Shown: piece after piece, positions 7,826-15,628 of the stretch
How positions within the stretch are numbered: the stretch's first letter is position 1
Layout: every line of letters begins with the position of its first letter
The notes under the pieces: model-generated
Seen by the model: only the letters and a program-made list of their open reading frames with translations
The model's database searches: none
What the model was told of the DNA's origin: nothing
Translations under genes and position numbers: made by a program
Virus record (IMG/VR): IMGVR_UViG_3300035698_035289
Span: 1 to 24,296 of that record
Source of the DNA: a virus
Strand: one strand, 5' to 3'
Length of the DNA stretch: 24,296 bases

Positions 7826-10800
7826 TTATAGAATAGACGTGCCACGGCGCAGTTCGCGGCGTACGCCGGCGGCGATGGTTCGCGCGGACTGACGGGCTGT
7901 TTCGTTACCGTTGACGTTTACGTGAATGTCACCGACGTTGGTGACCGGGCCGCCTTCCTGGCGGTAGACCGGCCGCACACCAGCATTGATGGCTACAAGC
8001 TGCGAGAAAAATTTTCGTGACGATCGAGCATTGACCACGAACTCGCCGGGCGAGAGCATGGCCGGAACCGTGTCAGTCCCTTGTGGAATACAACCGCCGC
8101 CTGCCAGTTTCCGCACCAACCCGCCCTTGGCCGAGGTAAGTATTGGCGTGGTCGGAATGCTCGGCATTGTGATCTGACTGCTCGCCCGGACCATCCGCTC
8201 CATCGCATCAGCTGTGGCCAGACTCAATTCGGCCAACGAGCGGGCGGGAGTTACAGTGTTTAGTAGATTCGACTGAAGATTACTGCTCGACGTGTTGTTC
8301 CGTTGCGTCTCCTCTCGCATTTTTTGGATAAACTGTTCCAATTCACGAAGCTGCTGCTGGCCGTCGCCGCCCGAGAACGGATTGTCGATCAGTGAATCGC
8401 GAAGCTCGAAGCTCTTCTTGAAGATGTCGAAGTTGCGGCTGAAAGCGGCCATCTCGGCGCTGGCCATGTCCAGTTTGCCCAAGCTGGCAACGAACACCTG
8501 GGCCCGCTGGGCTACACCCTCGAACACATCTTTTGTCAATTCGGAGCTTCCGCCGAGCGTGACCATTTCTCGGGTCAGCGACGCGATGCCTCGCTGCATA
8601 TCGTTGAGTTCTTGGTCCTTGGCACGATTGCCGAGAAACGCAAGAAACTCCTCTTCGCTGGCGCCGACCGGGCCGACACCGAGCCCACTGACATTGGCCT
8701 TCATGCGAGCGAAGTTGTAGCCCAACTCCGTTTGCACCTGCTGGGCCGTGCTTTGCTGCTGGATGAGCCTGTTGTACTTGCCGATCACGTCATCGACCGC
8801 CTCGCCAATCTTCTCGAAATCGCGGCCAAGTTCCGAATACTGGGGCAGGTTGAAGCTGAACTTCAAGTTGAGTAAGAGGTCATCCGTAGCGCGACGAATC
8901 TGATCATTCAAACCATCGAGTGCTTCCGGGGCTGCCCGAAGTGTGTTGATCTCTACCGAATCGAGTTGGCGGTTGAGGTTTTTGCCAAGATTTGCCAGGT
9001 CGATCACCCGGCCAACGTCGAGACTTTCGCTGGACAGTGCGATTTTCTGGAATTCGCGGAAGGCCGCCTGATACTCTTGAACCTGCTTGCGGCGTTGGTC
9101 GGCTGGAAGTTGCTTTCCATCGTCGTCGAACAGACTGGCCGACTCCTGCATCCGCCCGGACAGAACTTTGAGTCGTTCGAGATTGCGTTTCTCTTGATTG
9201 GCAAGCCGCTCGGCTTCTTGAGCACGCCGCTGCTGGGTCTGCTGTAGCCGTGTTTCGGCGACCAGTTGCTTTTGCAGCACGCCGCGAACCGCTTCGGCCG
9301 CCTTGGCTTCAAGCTGACGGTTCTTTGTTCGGTTGGCGATTGCGTCGGCCTGTTTTGCGAACCCGGACGCGCGGTCGAATTGGGCCAAGGCGTCGCTGAT
9401 CTGCTCGTCGCTCGTCGCCCCGGCCAACATTTTGGCAGCATACTCGGCGATCTGCTCGGATCGTTTGGCAAATCGGTCCAGTTGGCTCGTGTCGGCAAGC
9501 CGCCGGTTGTTTCTCTCGAAGGCATCGTCGGAGAGTTGGTCGCGGGCCGAGACACTCCGACGTTGCGACTGGTCGATCGCGGCCAGGGCATCCTCTTCCA
9601 TCTGCTGGAAGCGGCGAATGCGGTCCTCTTGAATCCGGATGATTGCTTCGGCTGTGCTCTTCGTGTTCTGGACGAGTTTTTCATTTGCCTTGGCGGCCGT
9701 GGCAATGCTGGTGTCGTATGCCGTATTTCTCGCCGTCACTTCCTTCTGAATTGCGGCCTGGATATTCTTGAATGACCCCTCGACCGTTTTGACTCGCTCG
9801 GCTTCAGCCTCGCGGAACTTCTTCATGTAATCGGCGACCAAGCCTCCAAACACCTCGTCGGCCTGGCCACGCTGATCCACAATCCAATCGCCGATCCAGT
9901 TGCCAACCGTTTTGGCACCCAGCCCCAGAGCCACGCCCAGCGAGAGTCCGCCGATTGCCTTGCTTGCCAATGACGCCTGTGTGGCGAGCGTTCGAGTCTG
10001 CACGGCCGCCCATGCCGCCTTGCCACCAAAACCTACCAAAGCGACTGCCCCGGCACCGATGACAGGAACCAAAGCCCGTGAAACCTGATACAGGCCCTCC
10101 GCGCCGCCGGTCGTGTCGAAAAACAGCCGAGTCGTTTTGACCAGGCTCGTCCCCAGCCCGGTCGTGAGCATGTTTTTCAGCTCGTTCAATTCCTTCGTCA
10201 CCCGCTCGACGTCCGTATCCATGATGGCCGTAAACTGATCATTGAGTTCAGTCAGATCCGTGCGGCCGAGTTCGGTGAGGCTTTTATTGTAGGCATCGGC
10301 GCCCGTACTGGTTAGTCGCAATACGGCGTTGAGACCACGCACTCGCGGAAAGAGTTTAGCAATCGAAGTCGTTGAGCCGTCGGTGGTCGAGATAACGGCG
10401 TTCATCACGCCCACGAACCCCAGCGCGGCAATCGCCTGTTCTGCCGAAGCGTATCCGAGTTTTTGGAACGCCTCTTTCATCGCGGTCGTCGGCTTGACCA
10501 TGCCCGTCATGGCGCCACGGATCTGCGTGGCCGCCTCAGCCGTTTTCACGCCGCCGATGGTCACGGCCGCGTACGACGCTTGCAGTTCTTCAAGACTCAC
10601 GCCAAGTTGCGCCGCCATTGGCGCGGTCCGCCCAAAGCTGACAGCCAACTCGCTCGCCCGGGTTCGACCCAGCTCGATTGTTTTGAAGAATTTTGCAGCC
10701 ACGTCCTCGGATCGGGAAGCGTCCATCCCAAAGGCGTTGAGCGTGCCCGTTAGGAGGTTCACTGAATCTTCGGTGCTGGCCACGGCGACTTTCGAGAACT

Positions 10801-11671
10801 TCATTGCGGTCGACAGCACGTCGACTTGATTGGCCGTGCCCTGAATCTGGTTAGAGATGACCTGGTAGTAACCTTCGCTCACGTCACCAAGTGGCTGGTT
10901 GAACTCGTCCGACAGGCCTCGGACCGTTGCGGCCAACTGGTTAAGGTTCTTGATCGGCGAGATGGTGCGGATCTCGGCAATCTGTCGTTGGAAGTCAAGC
11001 GAGTCGTTGTAGGCGTCGCCCAGGGCGTTGCGGACCATACTCAATGCCCGAACAATCGCCTGCGTGGCCACCACCCGAGCCATCGTTTCCCAACTGATCG
11101 TCAGGGCCTTGGTGGACCGGGTGCCCGTCTCGCCGAGCTTGCCGTAGGACTTTTCGACTCGCTGAAGCCCGTCGGCGATCTTGTTCTCCGTGCCGGTGAA
11201 GCTCTGGCCGAGGCCGTTTTGAATGCGACGCACGTCGTCCAGCGACTTGCCCGACCGCTTGGCATACTCGGCGACCTTCGTGGCTGCACTCTCAAACGCA
11301 CGTTTGTGATCGGTCCGGGCGATGGCCGGAATCTCAGCAAATTTGGCCTTAACGTTCGCCAGATGTGCCAGCACCGCATCGGCTTCCGAGCGGACCGACG
11401 CGGTCGTACCCGAAGTGCTTGCGGCCGAGCCGCCCATGGCAATGGCCCGTGCCCGAGTAAGCTTATCCAAACTAGCAAAAGCACGATCAGCGTTGCTCTT
11501 GATCTGCTTCAGCGCCCCGACCGTTTTGCCGGCCTGCTTATTAAAGAGATCCAGCCCTTTGCCGGTACCACCAACGGTTTTTTCGAATTTCGCCAGCACA
11601 CCATCCAACTCGCGCAGCGTAGCAAGTGCTTGCGCCGCGTCGAAGCCGAGTTGTTGGCGGATTTCTTCCAT
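7826..11671 (-). CDS. Tail tape measure protein (TP901 type, 1281 aa)
   Basis: At 1281 residues this is the longest gene of the window. The TP901-type core spans about residues 220-470: LDFQRQIAEIRTISP, ANQVDVLSTAMKFSKVAVAS, LTGTLNAFGM, and the ELAVSFGRTAPMAAQLGVS segment. Then follow hydrophobic stretches (about 533-597: VPVIGAGAVALVGFGG, LSLGVALGLGAKTVGNWIG), long Gln/Arg/Glu-rich coiled coil (about 620-850), and a typical C-terminal element KGGLVRKLAGGG...TDTVPAMLSPGEFVVN (about 1185-1220). This protein sets tail length and is passed into the host during DNA entry. By the usual rule of about 1.5 Angstrom per residue it would give a tail of roughly 190 nm, which points to a long-tailed siphovirus. 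The start codon has only a weak Shine-Dalgarno and lies 10 bases after the preceding stop, so translation may be coupled. Confidence 0.92.
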   Translation of the reverse strand: MEEIRQQLGFDAAQALATLRELDGVLAKFEKTVGGTGKGLDLFNKQAGKTVGALKQIKSNADRAFASLDKLTRARAIAMGGSAASTSGTTASVRSEADAVLAHLANVKAKFAEIPAIARTDHKRAFESAATKVAEYAKRSGKSLDDVRRIQNGLGQSFTGTENKIADGLQRVEKSYGKLGETGTRSTKALTISWETMARVVATQAIVRALSMVRNALGDAYNDSLDFQRQIAEIRTISPIKNLNQLAATVRGLSDEFNQPLGDVSEGYYQVISNQIQGTANQVDVLSTAMKFSKVAVASTEDSVNLLTGTLNAFGMDASRSEDVAAKFFKTIELGRTRASELAVSFGRTAPMAAQLGVSLEELQASYAAVTIGGVKTAEAATQIRGAMTGMVKPTTAMKEAFQKLGYASAEQAIAALGFVGVMNAVISTTDGSTTSIAKLFPRVRGLNAVLRLTSTGADAYNKSLTELGRTDLTELNDQFTAIMDTDVERVTKELNELKNMLTTGLGTSLVKTTRLFFDTTGGAEGLYQVSRALVPVIGAGAVALVGFGGKAAWAAVQTRTLATQASLASKAIGGLSLGVALGLGAKTVGNWIGDWIVDQRGQADEVFGGLVADYMKKFREAEAERVKTVEGSFKNIQAAIQKEVTARNTAYDTSIATAAKANEKLVQNTKSTAEAIIRIQEDRIRRFQQMEEDALAAIDQSQRRSVSARDQLSDDAFERNNRRLADTSQLDRFAKRSEQIAEYAAKMLAGATSDEQISDALAQFDRASGFAKQADAIANRTKNRQLEAKAAEAVRGVLQKQLVAETRLQQTQQRRAQEAERLANQEKRNLERLKVLSGRMQESASLFDDDGKQLPADQRRKQVQEYQAAFREFQKIALSSESLDVGRVIDLANLGKNLNRQLDSVEINTLRAAPEALDGLNDQIRRATDDLLLNLKFSFNLPQYSELGRDFEKIGEAVDDVIGKYNRLIQQQSTAQQVQTELGYNFARMKANVSGLGVGPVGASEEEFLAFLGNRAKDQELNDMQRGIASLTREMVTLGGSSELTKDVFEGVAQRAQVFVASLGKLDMASAEMAAFSRNFDIFKKSFELRDSLIDNPFSGGDGQQQLRELEQFIQKMREETQRNNTSSSNLQSNLLNTVTPARSLAELSLATADAMERMVRASSQITMPSIPTTPILTSAKGGLVRKLAGGGCIPQGTDTVPAMLSPGEFVVNARSSRKFFSQLVAINAGVRPVYRQEGGPVTNVGDIHVNVNGNETARQSARTIAAGVRRELRRGTSIL

Positions 11672-11681
11672 GGTGGATGGC

Positions 11682-12188
11682 CTAAGAGATTTTTATCTGG
11701 CTGATCTTGACATGGCGGCGGGGATCGGGCAATCGCACTTTCTGGGCGTACTGCCGAAATGCTTTGGCGCTGGCCTCTTGAAAGTGATACGGGCCGGGGG
11801 TTTTTAGACGGTAGAAGACATTGGGATCGGTATCCGGCGTGTTGAATTCATTGTGGATCAACCAGCGGAGTGTAGTTGCGTAGTGGAAATGGTACGTGCC
11901 TTTGGCTCGGTCGATCTCCAAACCACCGTCACTGGCGCGCCGGCCTTCACTGCGACGATCCGGAGCAACGCCAGCAGTCCCGGCCGTGAGCGAAAAACCC
12001 ACGGCTCGGGCCAGGTGATAAAACGTCGAAACCGACGCCCCACTCCACTGGGGAATCAGTGCGATGACCGTGGCGTCCAACCACTCATACGCCGCCTCAA
12101 TGATCGCCTCGCTCAACTGCTTGTGCAGAGCAGCACGGTAGCCGCTCAGGTCGATTCGCGGTGCTTTGAGCGTTCCTTTGAACTTCAT
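11682..12188 (-). CDS. Neck / tail-completion-like protein (168 aa)
   Basis: A 168-residue protein with an N-terminal helix (QLSEAIIEAAYEWLDATVIALIP), a WSG turn, a glycine-rich middle and a HYATTLRWLIHNEF segment followed by PGPYHFQEASAKAFRQYAQ. This order (helix, small loop, strand with 'YA...E', final helix FxxAxxxAF) resembles the HK97 gp10-type neck / tail-completion fold. Such genes usually lie before the tail tube, but this one lies immediately before the tape measure and just after the antisense insert. The assignment is therefore tentative. A short protein between chaperone and tape measure could also be a tape-measure partner. The start has no clear Shine-Dalgarno, perhaps because the insert upstream replaced the native leader. 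Confidence 0.4.
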   Translation of the reverse strand: MKFKGTLKAPRIDLSGYRAALHKQLSEAIIEAAYEWLDATVIALIPQWSGASVSTFYHLARAVGFSLTAGTAGVAPDRRSEGRRASDGGLEIDRAKGTYHFHYATTLRWLIHNEFNTPDTDPNVFYRLKTPGPYHFQEASAKAFRQYAQKVRLPDPRRHVKISQIKIS

Positions 12189-12251
12189 TGCCAGCGGTTT
12201 CCATAGCTTCTGTCGGGTGTCTTTAGTAAATCTTGCCGAATATACAATCGT

Positions 12252-12280
12252 TTGTCATGCCGCTATGCTCATGGTAGAAT
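12252..12280 (+). promoter_or_regulatory. Sigma70-type promoter reading into the antisense insert
   Basis: TTGTCA (12252-12257) and TAGAAT (12275-12280) are separated by exactly 17 bases; each hexamer differs from consensus at one position. It points rightwards, against the late operon, and would start transcription near 12287, upstream of the hairpins at 12307-12351 and the plus-strand gene at 12600. It is the best promoter match I noticed, though I did not scan the window systematically. Confidence 0.6.
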
Positions 12281-12302
12281 CTGGATGTCCAACATAAAGT
12301 AA

Positions 12303-12556
12303 TCAACCACGGCCATAGGCCGTGGCTTTGGCTTGCCCCGCCAAGCGGGGCGAAAATTTGAGTCTGAATGCGATGCATCACCGTTCAAAGGCTTTCACGA
12401 TTTGCCCGCCGTTGTCTCAATCCGCAACGGAAATTCCTTTGCAACACGCCGATTGTTTACGGTGCTGATGCTCAACACACCATCATTTATCGTTGAAATC
12501 ACGCCGGAACGGCAGAGCCTTTCAGGGTCGCACGGCCAAAGGCCGTGGGTTTATAA
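12303..12556. mobile_element. Palindrome-bounded IS200/IS605-like non-autonomous element (candidate)
   Basis: A roughly 250-base segment is bounded by near-identical short-loop palindromes: CCACGGCC-ATA-GGCCGTGG at 12307-12325 and CACGGCC-AAA-GGCCGTG at 12531-12547. A second hairpin GCCCCGC-CAA-GCGGGGC lies at 12335-12351. Subterminal hairpins at each end, with no usable inverted repeats beyond them, are the style of IS200/IS605 ends. Read on the minus strand, the left-hand part has two consecutive GC-rich hairpins followed by GGTTGATT, which resembles the 3' region of TnpB-linked omega RNAs. No transposase or tnpB is present, and a 79-codon plus-strand ORF inside looks like noise. Alternatively this is a structured leader RNA of the downstream gene. 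Confidence 0.4.
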
Positions 12557-12599
12557 CGTACTAATCCTGTAGATCATGAAAATAATTGGTGGGTGAGTG

Positions 12600-13058
12600 A
12601 TGGCACGATACAAAGAACAGTTAGAACGTGTGCGACGCTACTATAATCGCTTCAAGCAAATCAATAACGGGATGGAACAAACCTCGCCATCCGAAGAATT
12701 CATGGACGACATCTATGCATTCTTCCAGAACTGCTATCATCTTAAGGATTGGCTCATAAATGATTCCGCATTTACGAGATACACAGAATCAGAGATTGAG
12801 AAACACATAAAGAAAACGCCACCGCTTGCGATCTGCGCAGACATTTGTAACGCCTCCAAGCACCTTAAGCTCACAAGGATACGGAGTGGCGACAAACCTA
12901 TATTGGGAAGGAGAGTCATTAGTCTTGGCGTCACGACAGGGGGTGATGTTCCGACAAAAATTGCGATGCAAGTCGAATTTGAACACGATGGGAGAACATT
13001 GGATGCATTCCAAGTGGCAACAGATGCACTGAATTCGTGGGAATCCTTCTTGTCATAG
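12600..13058 (+). CDS. Antisense moron-like gene, conserved hypothetical protein (152 aa)
   Basis: The only convincing plus-strand gene in the window. It is visibly AT-richer than the phage genes around it, which suggests separate origin. It begins at ATG 12600 (a GTG directly precedes it at 12597) after GGTGGGTGAG. The protein is mainly helical: an N-terminal ERVRRYYNRF helix, then FFQNCYHLKDWL (about residues 42-53) and ICADICNASKHLKL (about 78-91), followed by a more strand-like C-terminal third ending ALNSWESFL. The NCYHLKDW and CNASKHL motifs occur, as far as I recall, in widespread uncharacterised bacterial proteins; the His-containing helices are loosely HEPN-like, but no RX4-6H nuclease motif is seen. 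Convergent with the tail chaperone and driven by its own promoter, it fits a lysogenic-conversion or exclusion gene. Function unknown. Confidence 0.75.
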   Translation: MARYKEQLERVRRYYNRFKQINNGMEQTSPSEEFMDDIYAFFQNCYHLKDWLINDSAFTRYTESEIEKHIKKTPPLAICADICNASKHLKLTRIRSGDKPILGRRVISLGVTTGGDVPTKIAMQVEFEHDGRTLDAFQVATDALNSWESFLS

Positions 13059-13113
13059 AATCATGCTCAGGATTTTATTTCTTTTCATGGTCAGCAACCC
13101 TTGTTCCCAGTCC

Positions 13114-13371
13114 TCACCCTCTTGGCGATTCGGCGGCGCCCCTGGGCATCCGTGCCCCGGCTAGGTGGGCGTCACGCTCCGTGTTGTCGTGATCGCGGAC
13201 TTGGTCGTAGGCGAGAATGAGCGCCTGGGTGTGAACGCCGCAGTCGTTCCAGTTGGGCTTTACGCCTGGGGGCCGGACGCCGAGTCGCTCGCAGGCTCGC
13301 CAGACGGCGTACTCGCCGGTTCGGTACTTGGGCCAGAGGATGCGTCGCTGGCCGGCTGCTGACCACGTAGA
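13114..13371 (-). CDS. Tail assembly chaperone, frameshift extension (T part, 85 codons)
   Basis: This -1 frame continues the chaperone gene after a probable ribosomal slip at 13371-13377. It encodes 85 residues beginning STWSAAGQRRILWPK and containing RTGEYAVWRACERLGVRPPGV, then a helix ALILAYDQVRDHD, and a basic end. In this stretch the -1 frame looks like a real folded protein, with aromatic and hydrophobic spacing, whereas the zero frame is low-complexity Ser/Pro/Ala. There is no independent start or ribosome site for it. The fused product would be 231 residues (146 from frame 0, 85 from frame -1), like lambda G-T and many siphovirus pairs, where the T part binds the tape measure and recruits tail tube protein. 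Confidence 0.7.
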   Translation of the reverse strand, partial: STWSAAGQRRILWPKYRTGEYAVWRACERLGVRPPGVKPNWNDCGVHTQALILAYDQVRDHDNTERDAHLAGARMPRGAAESPRG

Positions 13372-13808
13372 AAAACCGCCCGCGCCTGTTCGAGCTTGGC
13401 TTCGTCCAAGCAGTTGGCTTCCCAGACGAGCCCGACGATGCGGTTGATCTCCACTTGCGAGAAGCCCGCACGGCGGAGGTCGTCCGTGTAGTTCAGCCAC
13501 GTCTTGGGGTTGTCGGGATCGACGGTGTCCCACTCTATCTCGGACGGTTCGAGCGACTTGATGACCATATAGGCCACGCGACGACGACCGTGGGCGAGCA
13601 TGGCGGATCGCCAATTGGCGTCCTCTTCGTTGGGCTCCTTGCCTGCCTTGGTCAGCCGCACGGGCGGCTTGGGCTCGGGACACAGCTTGTCGAATTCGTC
13701 CATGTCCGGCAGGCCACGGGCGCGAAACACAATGTTTTCTTCACCCCGCGGCAGGACAAGGATATCTTCGGCCGGCAACGAGCCGGGGTCTATTCCAGCG
13801 ATTTTCAT
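13260..13808 (-). CDS. Tail assembly chaperone, unshifted form (G part, 182 aa)
   Basis: Start chosen at ATG 13808 (MKIAGIDPG) because GGAG stands 8 bases upstream; the ORF is open slightly further, but without a ribosome site. The 182-residue zero-frame product has an ordered region to about residue 146 (VFRARGLPDMDEFDKLCP, RVAYMVIKSLEPSEIEWD, WLNYTDDLRRAGFSQVEINRIVGLVWEAN), then a tail of only Ser, Pro, Ala, Gly, Glu and Gln. Position between the tail tube gene and tape measure, and the pairing with a frame-shifted domain, identify it as the G-type tail assembly chaperone. Such proteins coat the tape measure during tail assembly and are absent from the mature virion. Confidence 0.75.
   Translation of the reverse strand: MKIAGIDPGSLPAEDILVLPRGEENIVFRARGLPDMDEFDKLCPEPKPPVRLTKAGKEPNEEDANWRSAMLAHGRRRVAYMVIKSLEPSEIEWDTVDPDNPKTWLNYTDDLRRAGFSQVEINRIVGLVWEANCLDEAKLEQARAVFLRGQQPASDASSGPSTEPASTPSGEPASDSASGPQA
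13331..13377 (-). promoter_or_regulatory. Probable -1 ribosomal frameshift site with downstream hairpin
   Basis: The minus strand reads G GTT TTT C at 13377-13370 in the chaperone frame. A slip of one base back on TTT joins the frame to the T extension. A perfect 6-bp stem GGCCAG / CTGGCC (13348-13353 with 13331-13336, 11-base loop) starts 17 bases after the slip site, a little farther than the usual 5-9 spacing. The heptamer is not an ideal XXXYYYZ because Val tRNA would mispair on GGT, so single-codon slippage on the T-run is also possible. Confidence 0.6.
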
Positions 13809-13847
13809 ACGATTTCTCCGGAAGGTTGGGGGAAACAAGGAATAAAA

Positions 13848-14606
13848 CTACGATTGAGCGACCCGACTGATGGTCGGCTCGACGGCATTGCACCGGCCGG
13901 ACACCGAAACAGTTGCCTCGCCTAGGTCGAATTCCTTCGAGTCGGCGCGGAAGTCGGGGAAGATGGAGATTTCCATATCGGCGCCACCGCAGGGCGGGAT
14001 ATGCTCGACTTCTATGTCCACGGCGTAGGGTTCGCATGAGTCGGCCGAGGAGCTGACCCATTCGGCGGCCCCGCCGCGGCCCTTGATGGCGTCCATGGGC
14101 GTGATGGTCTCGCCCGTGCCGGTGGTGACAAACTCGTAGACGAAGTCGAGATTCACGTCCATTGGCACTTGGTTGCCTTCCCGCACGGTGTCCAACTGGC
14201 CACGATCCAGCTCGTATTCGTATTCCGAGTTCTCGGTGTAGGTGAGGTTGCCGTCGCCGACTTTTACGTCGATCTGCTGCGGCAGAAATGTAATCACCGC
14301 ATCGTCGACAGGGATACCATCGGTGGTGGCCAGTGCGGGTGTGAACTGGATATTCGTGGTCGTGGCACTGCCATCGGCGGGCATGCGGCCAGTGACGGTG
14401 TAGGTCACGTCAGTTGCGCCGACGACCGTAAACCGTGCCCCTATCGGAACTACGTCGGTTCCCAGTTTGCCATTGACCACAACGGTGTCGATGTCGAAAT
14501 CCGTGTTGCCGTCGGCCGGCGGTGTAACCGACTCATTGACGGCGCCCGTGCCGCTGAAACCGTCTTTGACTCGGATCGAAGCATGGCGAAGTTCTATTCT
14601 GGCCAT
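13848..14606 (-). CDS. Major tail tube protein with inserted beta module (252 aa)
   Basis: A 252-residue, beta-rich acidic protein. The N-terminus (RIELRHASIRVKDGF) and the C-terminal half (IDVKVGDGNLTYTENSEYEYELDRG, VPMDVNLDFVYEFV, DMEISIFPDFRADSKEFDL) fit a tail tube fold, in which subunits stack as hexamer rings around the tape measure. Between them, residues about 36-110 form an extra module (VNGKLGTDVVPIGARFTVVG, TYTVTGR, FTPALAT) resembling one in the major capsid protein. Three cysteines at about 191, 206 and 239 flank strands. It is followed by the tail chaperone, as expected for siphoviruses. The ATG has CGGAG upstream. Tail tube identity is from order and fold pattern, not from a search. 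Confidence 0.7.
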   Translation of the reverse strand: MARIELRHASIRVKDGFSGTGAVNESVTPPADGNTDFDIDTVVVNGKLGTDVVPIGARFTVVGATDVTYTVTGRMPADGSATTTNIQFTPALATTDGIPVDDAVITFLPQQIDVKVGDGNLTYTENSEYEYELDRGQLDTVREGNQVPMDVNLDFVYEFVTTGTGETITPMDAIKGRGGAAEWVSSSADSCEPYAVDIEVEHIPPCGGADMEISIFPDFRADSKEFDLGEATVSVSGRCNAVEPTISRVAQS

Positions 14607-14609
14607 TTA

Positions 14610-15113
14610 TTATTCTCCGTTGGTTGAAAGGAAGAGGTGATATCGGGCATCGACGGCGCTTTGACGAATACGATCGTCCCGACTGATCTGTCCAAAGTGA
14701 ATCACGCGAACCGCGTCCCGCTTGCCGGAGCGAAGCGTGAGGCACCCGAGTAACGCCGCATCGTCTTCCGGCCCTTCTCCCCACTTAATCACGGAAATCG
14801 GGCCGGTAGCGGCTTGCAGGAATATGCCGGCTTGCTGCACAATGTCGTAGGCATTGCGGGTTTGCCCACCCATCATGCTGGTCAACAAAAGGTTTACGTC
14901 CACGTCGAGCCGAAAATATCCCCGGCTGAGTTCCGTTACGGCCGGGCCGTTGAGGCGAAATTCCACATGATCGTTCGCACGGATCTTCTCTGCTTCGCGT
15001 TCGTCGATTCCCTCGATCAGGATAGGCCGGTTGATCCCGCTCGCCACCTGCTTGAAGTAATCGGCAACCGAGGCGAATATCCATCGCGGCCAGTGTGGAT
15101 TGGGAATGTTCAT
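14610..15113 (-). CDS. Tail terminator / neck-like protein (167 aa)
   Basis: A 167-residue protein that begins MNIPNPHWPRWIFASVADYFKQ and continues with alternating strands (RPILIEGID, HVEFRLNGPAVTEL, YFRLDVDVNLLLTSM), a helix (YDIVQQAGIFLQAA) and a final strand DARYHLFLST. This strand-helix order, and the place directly before the tail tube gene, fit a tail terminator or minor tail protein that caps the tube at the neck. The start overlaps the upstream stop (ATGA), showing translational coupling. The family is not recognised with certainty. Confidence 0.5.
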   Translation of the reverse strand: MNIPNPHWPRWIFASVADYFKQVASGINRPILIEGIDEREAEKIRANDHVEFRLNGPAVTELSRGYFRLDVDVNLLLTSMMGGQTRNAYDIVQQAGIFLQAATGPISVIKWGEGPEDDAALLGCLTLRSGKRDAVRVIHFGQISRDDRIRQSAVDARYHLFLSTNGE

Positions 15114-15610
15114 TGTCGATTGGCTCCCGTCGCAAGTCCCAGCAGGCTATCGGCCGCAACCAGGTGGACCTGCTCGACGATGCGGCCCATCAGTTCCTTG
15201 CCGATGATGATCCAAGCTGCGCCGAACTCGAATTCCCAGATGGCCTTGATTTCGTAGCGGCGGCCGTTGTAGACCAGCCAGTCGTCGTTGGTGAATTCAA
15301 AACCCGCGGGCAAGTCGCGGGCGTCGATGATGAATTTACGAAGCCCGCTATCAAAGCTGCCGCCGTAGACGAACGCTTTGTTGGCCGAAATCTGCGAGAT
15401 GCTCTGGAGCACCTCTCGGCTGACCTTGACTGGCAAGACGATGGCCCGCCGGACTACGAAGACGTCCTTGTCGATCTGTTTGCGGCCGGTCCGCACGTCG
15501 GTCTCTGCGTCGTTGAGACGATAGACGCTGACCGTACCCCCATACTGGCGTTTGAGCGAGTACAGGGTCTGCTGAATCATGCGGTTGAGTGTGCGGTCGG
15601 CCGGGTACAT
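15110..15610 (-). CDS. Head closure / head-tail connector-like protein (166 aa)
   Basis: A 166-residue protein. After an N-terminal helix (LNRMIQQTLYSLKRQYGG) come strands VSVYRLND and DVFVVRRAIVLPVKVS, a helix with VLQSISQISANKAF, and then a strand pair of the form DWLVYNGRRYEIKAIWEFE with a final IIIGKELMG helix. The 'D-x-hydrophobic, NGRRYEI' hairpin is characteristic of small head-closure (connector) proteins, which attach to the portal-adaptor ring and stop DNA leaking. It sits two genes after the capsid protein and overlaps the next gene by ATGA. The call rests on pattern and order. Confidence 0.55.
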   Translation of the reverse strand: MYPADRTLNRMIQQTLYSLKRQYGGTVSVYRLNDAETDVRTGRKQIDKDVFVVRRAIVLPVKVSREVLQSISQISANKAFVYGGSFDSGLRKFIIDARDLPAGFEFTNDDWLVYNGRRYEIKAIWEFEFGAAWIIIGKELMGRIVEQVHLVAADSLLGLATGANRQ

Positions 15611-15628
15611 GGATGTTTCCGTATGGGA

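Noticed and set aside
10826-11704. Plus-strand open frame of 292 codons opposite the tape measure gene
   Set aside because: Antisense shadow of a clear TP901-type protein; no ribosome site.
12333-12572. Plus-strand 79-codon ORF within the palindromic element
   Set aside because: It starts inside a hairpin, runs through another one, and has no ribosome site or protein-like pattern; I also looked for a tnpB remnant in all frames and saw none I could defend.
13059-13113. T-rich stretch after the antisense gene as a terminator
   Set aside because: Only a 4-bp stem can be drawn around the T-rich bases, too weak to call a terminator.
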